Of a DNA stretch of 11,568 bases, positions 5,697 to 11,568 are shown piece after piece (the stretch's first letter is position 1; each line of letters opens with the position of its first letter). The notes beneath the pieces are model-generated. The model did not search any database. It saw only the letters and a list, made by a program, of their open reading frames with translations, and was not told the origin of the DNA. The DNA is from Acidobacteriota bacterium. Lineage in GTDB: Bacteria > Acidobacteriota > Blastocatellia > Pyrinomonadales > Pyrinomonadaceae. A program made the position numbers and the translations under genes. Location: the NCBI GenBank assembly GCA_020853255.1, contig JADYZI010000032.1:1-11568 (forward strand), read 5' to 3'.

Positions 5697-5721
5697 CTCG
5701 AATTCAATTACAGAATTCGAG
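5697..5721. repeat. Perfect 9-bp inverted repeat between gcvH and gcvPA
   Basis: CTCGAATTC at 5697-5705 and GAATTCGAG at 5713-5721 flank a 7-base AT-rich loop. It lies in the 86-nt gap of an otherwise tight gene run, about 34 bases upstream of the gcvPA start. There is no U tract, so a processing or stability hairpin, or an intergenic palindromic repeat, is more likely than a terminator. Confidence 0.65.
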
Positions 5722-5749
5722 ATCCGAAACCCAAGATCTGAAATTAAAT

Positions 5750-6139
5750 TTAGCCCTGGCTGGAAAGATACTCCTCATACTCGACGGCCGAAAGCATTGC
5801 ATCGACTTCGCCGGGATTTTCCATTTTTACCTTCATGAACCAGGCATCGCCGTAAGGGTCGCTGTTCACCTTTTCGGGTGTGTCATTCAGCCCGTCGTTC
5901 ACTTCGGTAACCTCACCGGCGACCGGCGTGAATATCTCGGAAACCGCCTTGACGGATTCGACCGAGCCGAACGACTCGTGGATGCCGAATTTATCCCCAA
6001 CTCTGGGCAGGTCAATATAAACAACGTCGCCGAGCGAACTTTGGGCATAATCGGTTATCCCAATGCTGGCGGTATCGCCATCTACCAATACCCATTCATG
6101 GTCTTTACTGTATCGTAAGTTTTCTGGAATGTTTGCCAT
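5750..6139 (-). CDS. gcvH: Glycine cleavage system H protein
   Basis: A 129-residue lipoyl carrier that shuttles the aminomethyl intermediate from the P protein to GcvT and returns reduced lipoate to the L protein. The N-terminus PENLRYSKDHEWVLVDGD (5-22) and GITDYAQSSLGDVVYIDLPRVGD (27-49) are typical. The lipoylation site is in SFGSVESVKAVSEIFTPVAGEV with Lys64. The C-terminal WFMKVKMENPGEVDAMLSAVEYEEYL is also standard. The length is normal for the family. It lies 25 nt after gcvT and 86 nt before gcvPA, so one transcript is expected. No Shine-Dalgarno motif is seen before the ATG. Confidence 0.98.
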   Translation of the reverse strand: MANIPENLRYSKDHEWVLVDGDTASIGITDYAQSSLGDVVYIDLPRVGDKFGIHESFGSVESVKAVSEIFTPVAGEVTEVNDGLNDTPEKVNSDPYGDAWFMKVKMENPGEVDAMLSAVEYEEYLSSQG

Positions 6140-6164
6140 TTTGTTTAATTACTTTGTCTAAACC

Positions 6165-7295
<1,131 letters not shown>

Positions 7296-7304
7296 ATGAT
7301 ACGA

Positions 7305-7330
7305 CCGGTGCGTCGCCTGCCGCGTACCGG
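7305..7330 (-). repeat. Imperfect hairpin in the gcvT leader
   Basis: CCGGTGCG (7305-7312) can pair with CGTACCGG (7323-7330), with one G-T wobble, around a 10-base loop. It lies 10 bases upstream of the first possible gcvT start codon, so it could mask ribosome entry there and favour the internal Met5 start. The pairing is seen directly; the role is inferred. Confidence 0.4.
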
Positions 7331-7353
7331 CAAACGAAAATATCTAATGTCTA

Positions 7354-7382
7354 AATGTAATTTAGAGCGGGATTTTGCTCAA
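7354..7382 (-). promoter_or_regulatory. Candidate sigma70-type promoter of gcvT-gcvH-gcvPA with overlapping dyad
   Basis: On the minus strand TTGAGC (7382-7377) and TACATT (7359-7354) are separated by 17 bp, a canonical spacing with four of six consensus bases in each box. A perfect dyad CTAAAT-GTA-ATTTAG (7351-7365) covers the -10 hexamer and could be an operator. Transcription would start near 7347 and leave a leader of about 50 nt. Neither box is a strong match, so this is only a candidate. Confidence 0.35.
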
Positions 7383-7418
7383 GTTGGAAACCGGGATTCC
7401 GCAAACCGCCGGCGGGCC

Positions 7419-7985
7419 TTAGCCGGGAAGCCTGCCGACCGCCTCAATTATTTGGTTGCAAAGGTCGATGGAATCAATGATCGAACCCTTCTCCTCATCG
7501 CGTGTCGAACGGTCAAGCTCCATTTTCAACGGTTCCAGGTATCTTTTTGACGCGGCGGCCAGGGCGCGGACAGCTTTCGGGAACCGCTCCGGATCTTTTT
7601 TTGCGCGTTTGTCGTCCTTGTCACGGATCGGGGCAGAATTTGGGTTTGCCGCGAGATTGTCGATGTCGTCAACCGCCTTTTGAAGTATCTTTTTTATATC
7701 GTTCAAAAGTTCCGAACGGGCGCCTTTTGGCGATTCGCCCCACGACGCTGACGATTTTCCGCCTTCCTTCCAGCCGTTGACGTTTATCCCAAGTACACCA
7801 AAGCGCCTGTCCATCATCTTTACCAACACGTCGATACGGGCATCAATGTCCTGGGCATCGCGCACGATCTCGATCTCCTCATCGGTCAGAAAATCGCGGC
7901 GCTGTGCGGATATCGAAGTGATGCAAAACAAGCAGACGAGTAATGAAACGAGGCCGCGGACGGTCCGCGAAGAAATGATTCTCAT
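7419..7985 (-). CDS. Small secreted helical protein of unknown function (188 aa)
   Basis: I do not recognise the family. The N-terminus has a clear Sec signal: basic MRIISSRTVR, hydrophobic GLVSLLVCLFCITSI, and a likely cleavage after SISAQ (about residue 28). The mature part is charged and mostly helical (LTDEEIEIVRDAQDIDARIDVLVKMMDRRF, then ELLNDIKKILQKAVDDIDNL), with a Gly/Ser-rich linker (NGWKEGGKSSASWGESPKGA) and a lysine-rich segment (DKDDKRAKKDPERF). It has no lipobox and no catalytic motif that I can identify. Its start overlaps the stop of the preceding 179-residue secreted protein by 4 nt (ATGA), so the two are translationally coupled. They follow a secreted TPR protein and probably work with it outside the cytoplasm. 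Confidence 0.8.
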   Translation of the reverse strand: MRIISSRTVRGLVSLLVCLFCITSISAQRRDFLTDEEIEIVRDAQDIDARIDVLVKMMDRRFGVLGINVNGWKEGGKSSASWGESPKGARSELLNDIKKILQKAVDDIDNLAANPNSAPIRDKDDKRAKKDPERFPKAVRALAAASKRYLEPLKMELDRSTRDEEKGSIIDSIDLCNQIIEAVGRLPG

Positions 7986-8521
7986 GGTTTTGTTCTGGCT
8001 CTGGGAACCACGCTGTCACTAAAAAGAGGAGCTATCGCCTTTGTCCGCGCCGCCCGGAGATAGACGATCAGATTTCGCACGTAAGGTTCGTATCTTATAG
8101 GAATATCCCGCCGGATCAGCTCCAGCCTGGGCCGGAATTCGCGCAGTCCTATCTCGAAGCGCTTGTAGTTATTGAGGACCTTGCGATCATCCTGGTCGCT
8201 TTTGTCGAGAAATTCAAGGGTATTGTCCATCAGGCCGTGGAAGCCGCCCAATTCTTTATACATCTCGTCCAATTGGTCCTGGGCCTCGAGAGTTTCCGCT
8301 TGCTTAAGCCGCACTGACATTAGCTCGAGGGCAAGGCGTGTCCGCTTTTTTACATCAGTTTCTGCCTCAAGCCGGGCCTGCTCATCCTTGGACATGAACT
8401 TCAGGGGCGGCGGCGCGGTATCATCATTGATCGGCTGGGCCCAGGCGCTCGTCCCAAGCGAACACAAGAGCACGGCGCTAGAGAACAAGTACCATATCGA
8501 TCGTGTCCGTTGTGTCGTCAT
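7982..8521 (-). CDS. Small secreted helical protein of unknown function (179 aa)
   Basis: No family recognised. Residues 1-28 look like a Sec signal peptide (basic TQRTR, hydrophobic WYLFSSAVLLCSL, small-residue end TSAWAQ). The mature part is highly charged and predicted to be nearly all helix: KDEQARLEAETDVKKRTRLALELMSVRLKQAETLEAQDQLDEMYKEL resembles a helical hairpin or TPR-like repeat scaffold. A second region, KRFEIGLREFRPRLELIRRDIPIRYEPYVRNLIVYLRAAR, is rich in Arg and aromatics. It has no cysteines after the signal, no lipobox and no enzymatic motif. It starts 27 nt downstream of the TPR gene and overlaps the next secreted-protein gene by 4 nt, so the three form one transcription unit. 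Confidence 0.8.
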   Translation of the reverse strand: MTTQRTRSIWYLFSSAVLLCSLGTSAWAQPINDDTAPPPLKFMSKDEQARLEAETDVKKRTRLALELMSVRLKQAETLEAQDQLDEMYKELGGFHGLMDNTLEFLDKSDQDDRKVLNNYKRFEIGLREFRPRLELIRRDIPIRYEPYVRNLIVYLRAARTKAIAPLFSDSVVPRARTKP

Positions 8522-8548
8522 TTTCTTGATGCAGGCAGTGGTGAAATG

Positions 8549-9988
8549 CTAGTTCCCCTTGCCTTTCTTCTCCTTTATCTGTCTCTGCAGCGTCGGAAGC
8601 CGCAGGTTGACCTTTTCTATCTCAAGCTTGTTCTTTTCCGGGTCCGCATGCCGGAGAAACAATTGATAGTTGGCCATTGCATCCGCATATTCTGTTAAAT
8701 GGTCATGCGAGATCCCCAAAAAATAATATGCGATCGGCGTCGCGGGCTGCTTTTCTATCAGCCAGCGATATTCGGTTTTCGCCTCGGCATAACGCTTGAG
8801 TTGAAACAGGGCCGTCGCCAGATTTGCCCTGATCGTTACATTGTCCGGCGAAATGGCCTCAAGCCGCCGGAGCAGATCGACCGCATCAGCATACCGTTTC
8901 GCCTGCACCAGGGCGGCGGCAAATCCGATCGCATGGCTCAGGTTCGATGGATCTGCTTCCGAAGCACGGCGGCAATGGTCAAGCGCCTTTTCAGGGTTGC
9001 TGGTACGGTAAAGCCTGCATAGCTTACCAAGAATGAATGGATCGGCCGGCCTTTTCGCAAGCTGCTTTTCCACATCCGCCGCATTTTCGGTTGAACTCAG
9101 GGCCATCCTATCACGAAGTGCAGTGATCTCCGGCGTAGGATCCTGTATAGCCTCCAAAATAGTGATTGCCTCATCCGCCTTTCCACCGGCAAACAGGATT
9201 CGGGCGCGGAGGGCCTTTACAGATGATGAGGTTGGGGCGATAGATTCAAGGGTATGCACCAACGGTTCTGCTCCGCGGATATCTCCATCATCAATGGCCG
9301 CGGATGCTTTCGACGTGAGGGCGAAACGGTTCTTTGGATCAAGCCCCAAAGCATTTTCAAGGCTTGACTTGGCCGCCGCTTTTTGACCAAGGACCCGTTC
9401 GAGAGCGGCCTTTGCGGCCCATGCCGCCGCGGTCGTTCGGGCACCGCTGGTCAGGGCAGAAACGCGTATTAGAAGTTGCTTCAATTCCTCGGCCGGCGCT
9501 TTTGAATTCAGCCTGAGTTCAACAAGTGCCGAATATGCGAGAGTATTTTGATCGTCAAGGGATATGGCCTTCAGGAGCAGTTTCTCAGCCTCAGGATAGG
9601 CACCCTTTCCGACCAGGATCGATCCAAGATTCGCAAGTGCCAGCGTCCAGTCCGGCCGCGTCTCGACCGCCCGCCTGAACGCTTTTTCGGCATCCGCATC
9701 CCGGCCGAGCGCAAGGAGTGCGTGGCCGCGTTGATACTCCGCTTCGGGGAATTCACCCATCGCCGCAATGGCCTTTTCGTATAGTTCGATCGCTGCCTGC
9801 AGGTCGCCTTTTTCGTGAAGGTCCTGTGCCTTTTGAAACAATGCCACCGCGTCCGCCGTCGGATCTGATTCGCCCTGGGCGAGTATGGGAGCAGCGAGCA
9901 GGACGGCGGTCACTAAAACAGCAAAAAGCCGCAACGGCCAAAATACCGCCTTGCGGTCAAACAACGAACTGCCCAAAACTGTTGTCAT
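8549..9988 (-). CDS. Secreted TPR-repeat protein
   Basis: A 479-residue protein with an N-terminal hydrophobic segment (about 18-37, LRLFAVLVTAVLLAAPILAQ) that reads as a Sec signal or anchor after a 17-residue N-region. The rest is TPR-like helical repeat. Clear units include ADAVALFQKAQDLHEKGDLQAAIELYEKAIAAM, PEAEYQRGHALLALGRDADAEKAFRRAVETRPDW, LALANLGSILVGKGAYPEAEKLLLKAISLDDQN and, near the C-terminus, VTIRANLATALFQLKRYAEAKTEYRWLIEKQPAT. The C-terminal tail is strongly basic (RQIKEKKGKGN). TPR proteins are protein-protein scaffolds; the partner cannot be named, although the two small secreted proteins encoded just downstream are obvious candidates. There is no catalytic domain. It is the first gene of the leftward block and is divergent from larE. 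Confidence 0.9.
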   Translation of the reverse strand: MTTVLGSSLFDRKAVFWPLRLFAVLVTAVLLAAPILAQGESDPTADAVALFQKAQDLHEKGDLQAAIELYEKAIAAMGEFPEAEYQRGHALLALGRDADAEKAFRRAVETRPDWTLALANLGSILVGKGAYPEAEKLLLKAISLDDQNTLAYSALVELRLNSKAPAEELKQLLIRVSALTSGARTTAAAWAAKAALERVLGQKAAAKSSLENALGLDPKNRFALTSKASAAIDDGDIRGAEPLVHTLESIAPTSSSVKALRARILFAGGKADEAITILEAIQDPTPEITALRDRMALSSTENAADVEKQLAKRPADPFILGKLCRLYRTSNPEKALDHCRRASEADPSNLSHAIGFAAALVQAKRYADAVDLLRRLEAISPDNVTIRANLATALFQLKRYAEAKTEYRWLIEKQPATPIAYYFLGISHDHLTEYADAMANYQLFLRHADPEKNKLEIEKVNLRLPTLQRQIKEKKGKGN

Positions 9989-10152
9989 CGTGATCTAAAA
10001 CCAATCGTATCACCGGCAGAGCTTTTTCGCTAACATTTTTTGCGTGCCCGCTGGCGAATTCACGCCCGCAGTGTTTGCCAACGCACGGGTGCTGCGATAA
10101 GATTCCCTATTTGTGCGAAGCCCGGTTTTCGCAGCGATCCAGGGGGCGAAAG
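9989..10152. other. Divergent intergenic region between TPR gene and larE
   Basis: This 164-bp region separates leftward and rightward transcription and must carry promoters for both. A plausible rightward promoter is listed separately. For the leftward TPR gene only weak hexamers are seen on the minus strand (TTAGCG and TACGAT, about 18 bp apart, between 10034 and 10005). No RNA gene, repeat or small coding region is evident. Confidence 0.6.
10075..10103 (+). promoter_or_regulatory. Candidate sigma70-type promoter of larE
   Basis: TTGCCA (10075-10080) matches five of six bases of the -35 consensus. After exactly 17 bp, TAAGAT (10098-10103) matches four of six of the -10 consensus. Transcription would start near 10110, giving a leader of about 43 nt that carries the AGGGGG ribosome-binding site. 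This also argues against the TTG at 10075 being a start codon. Confidence 0.45.
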
Positions 10153-11016
10153 ATGATCCCGGCAAGACAGGCGGAAAAGACGGAATCTACCAGCCGACAG
10201 GCCGCCGAAAAAGAGTTGGGCCTGCGGCGTTTGATGCGCGAGATGTGCTCCGTGTTGGTCGCGTATTCAGGCGGTGTGGACAGCACTTACCTGGCCTGCA
10301 TCGCCGAGCAGGAATTGGGCAAGGAAGCTCATTCGGTGATGGGGTTGTCGCCCAGTGTATCTGAGTTTCAACGCGGCGAAGCTGATAAGGCCGCTGCATC
10401 CGGCGGTTTTGAATTTGTAACGATCGCGACCGACGAGGTAGAAGATCAGAACTATGCCGCGAACGCCGGGAACCGATGTTACTTTTGCAAGTCCGAATTG
10501 TTTGGCAAACTCTCCGCGTTTGCCGCGGAGAACGGTATTGAGCATGTCCTCGACGGAACGAACGCTGATGATCTTGCGGGGCATAGGCCCGGCCTCATCG
10601 CCGCTGGTGAGAAAAATGTCCGCAGTCCGCTGGCCGAACTCGGTTTTTCAAAACAAGACATTCGTGAACGAAGCCGGGAGCACGGCCTTGTCTCATGGGA
10701 CCGGCCGGCAAGCCCCTGTCTCGCATCGCGCGTCGCGCCGGGTGTCCCGGTCACGATCGAGCGGCTGACGCAGGTCGAAAAAGGTGAAGAGGTCCTCCGA
10801 CGTGAAGGCTTTTGCGAGTTTCGCGTCCGCGTTCATGGTGAGCTTGCCCGGATCGAGATCTCTGCCGCTGAGATGGCCAAAATCGTTGACACTGATCTTT
10901 TTTTCCGGATCAGCTCCCGTTTTAGACAGATCGGATTTCGGTATGTGACACTCGATCTTGAAGGTTTCAGGTCCGGATCTACGAACGGAAATGTTCAATT
11001 CGGGACAAAAGGCTAG
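10153..11016 (+). CDS. larE: ATP-dependent sulfur transferase LarE, three-cysteine type
   Basis: LarE adenylates and sulfurises pyridinium biscarboxylate mononucleotide in the synthesis of the nickel-pincer cofactor of lactate racemase and related enzymes. From the ATG at 10153 the protein is 287 residues, a normal length. The PP-loop is AYSGGVDST (37-45), [14 protein letters not shown] (134-147) is the substrate/AMP region, and [10 protein letters not shown] (184-193) carries Cys189, matching the sacrificial Cys176 of Lactobacillus plantarum LarE. CYFC adds Cys109 and Cys112, a pair absent from the L. plantarum enzyme as I recall it but present in LarE proteins reported to use a [4Fe-4S] cluster. 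The C-terminal [14 protein letters not shown] is the family ending. AGGGGG lies about 6 nt before the start. The frame stays open upstream to a TTG at 10075, which I reject. larB, larC and larA are not in the window. Confidence 0.93.
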   Translation: MIPARQAEKTESTSRQAAEKELGLRRLMREMCSVLVAYSGGVDSTYLACIAEQELGKEAHSVMGLSPSVSEFQRGEADKAAASGGFEFVTIATDEVEDQNYAANAGNRCYFCKSELFGKLSAFAAENGIEHVLDGTNADDLAGHRPGLIAAGEKNVRSPLAELGFSKQDIRERSREHGLVSWDRPASPCLASRVAPGVPVTIERLTQVEKGEEVLRREGFCEFRVRVHGELARIEISAAEMAKIVDTDLFFRISSRFRQIGFRYVTLDLEGFRSGSTNGNVQFGTKG

Positions 11017-11051
11017 AAATAACAGAAAGTACAATTGGAGAATGTATAGAA

Positions 11052-11568
11052 ATGGCAAATCCGATGGCCGATGAAGTGCGGCGTTTCAAGGGCAGCGACG
11101 AAAAGAACCCGTTCGAAGCGATGAGTGAACGGTTTGACCGAGCGGCCCAGCTTCTCGGGCTTGATGCCGACCTTTACGCAGTTATGCGGGTCCCAAGCCG
11201 TGAGATCAAAGTTTACGTGCCGGTAAGAATGGACACAGGGCATATTCAGGTTTTTGAAGGCTTTCGCGTGCAGCACAATTTTGCCCGCGGGCCGGCAAAG
11301 GGCGGCATCCGGTATGCGCCGGATGTGAATATCGATGAAGTAAAGGCACTTTCTGCGTGGATGACCTGGAAATGTGCGGTCGTCAATGTCCCGTTCGGCG
11401 GCGGCAAGGGCGGGATCATTTGCAACCCTCAGCAGATGTCTGAGGGCGAGCTGGAACGGCTGACCCGCCGCTATACCGCAGAGCTTATTGATTTTATCGG
11501 CCCGGACAAGGACGTGCCCGCTCCGGACATGAACACGAATGAGCAGACCATGGCGTGGATCATGGACA
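11052..11568 (+). CDS. Glu/Leu/Phe/Val family dehydrogenase, C-terminus cut by window edge
   Basis: The first 172 residues of an amino-acid dehydrogenase, most likely NAD(P)-dependent glutamate dehydrogenase, which interconverts glutamate and 2-oxoglutarate plus ammonia. The frame is open to the window end, so the nucleotide-binding domain is missing and cofactor preference cannot be judged. The substrate-binding half is intact: [18 protein letters not shown] with Lys83, [18 protein letters not shown] with Lys107 and Lys119, and [10 protein letters not shown] with Asp159. Each sits six residues before its counterpart in Clostridium symbiosum glutamate dehydrogenase (Lys89, Lys113, Lys125, Asp165). 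A GGAG lies 11 nt before the ATG, and a second Met follows at residue 5. The gene starts 35 nt after larE and may share its transcript. Confidence 0.93.
   Translation, partial: MANPMADEVRRFKGSDEKNPFEAMSERFDRAAQLLGLDADLYAVMRVPSREIKVYVPVRMDTGHIQVFEGFRVQHNFARGPAKGGIRYAPDVNIDEVKALSAWMTWKCAVVNVPFGGGKGGIICNPQQMSEGELERLTRRYTAELIDFIGPDKDVPAPDMNTNEQTMAWIMD

Noticed and set aside
7296..7418. Glycine riboswitch upstream of gcvT
   Set aside because: I looked for the conserved tandem aptamer elements on the minus strand and found none; the gap is also short for a tandem aptamer plus expression platform.
7390..7418. Rho-independent terminator after the 188-residue secreted-protein gene
   Set aside because: A GC-rich palindrome (CCGCCGGCGG) is present but has no loop and no following U tract on the minus strand.
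10075..10152. N-terminal extension of LarE from a TTG at 10075
   Set aside because: The 26 extra residues do not resemble LarE, the TTG has no ribosome-binding site and overlaps a good -35 box, and the ATG at 10153 has AGGGGG at the right distance.

Overview
The window reads as chromosomal DNA of a moderately GC-rich, aerobic, Gram-negative-type bacterium. Split GcvPA/GcvPB glycine decarboxylase subunits, a Tat-exported class V aminotransferase, Sec-exported TPR proteins, few Shine-Dalgarno motifs and many small palindromes between and inside genes all fit an Acidobacteriota member, perhaps of the Blastocatellia/Pyrinomonadaceae type. That placement is an inference from style, not from a marker gene.

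Layout. Everything from about 1 to 9988 is transcribed leftward (minus strand), and everything from about 10153 to the right edge is transcribed rightward. In transcription order the leftward block is: a secreted TPR protein (9988-8549), two small secreted helical proteins of unknown function (8521-7982 and 7985-7419, overlapping by 4 nt), then the glycine cleavage genes gcvT (7295-6165), gcvH (6139-5750) and gcvPA (5663-4332). Next come five genes unrelated to glycine cleavage: a 74-residue protein and an HNH nuclease overlapping by 4 nt, a small zinc-ribbon membrane protein, a Tat-signal class V PLP enzyme, and a hotdog thioesterase. Last is gcvPB (1128 to beyond base 1), the partner subunit of GcvPA. 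The rightward block is larE (10153-11016) followed by a Glu/Leu/Phe/Val dehydrogenase that runs off the right edge.

How the genes work together. GcvPA plus GcvPB form the PLP glycine decarboxylase. GcvH carries the aminomethyl group on its lipoyl lysine. GcvT passes the one-carbon unit to tetrahydrofolate. All four are present and have the expected active-site residues, but gcvPB is separated from gcvPA by about 3.2 kb of foreign-looking gene content, part of it clearly AT-rich.

The most unusual content is palindromic. A 174-bp nested inverted-repeat element (1200-1373) lies between the thioesterase gene and gcvPB. A pair of hairpins with compensatory base changes (1904-1950) lies between the thioesterase and PLP-enzyme genes. 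Two in-frame, hairpin-forming extra segments (559-609 and 106-138) lie inside gcvPB and add peptide not found in the GcvPB proteins I remember. The second candidate for something undescribed is the two-gene HNH cassette (4202-3565).
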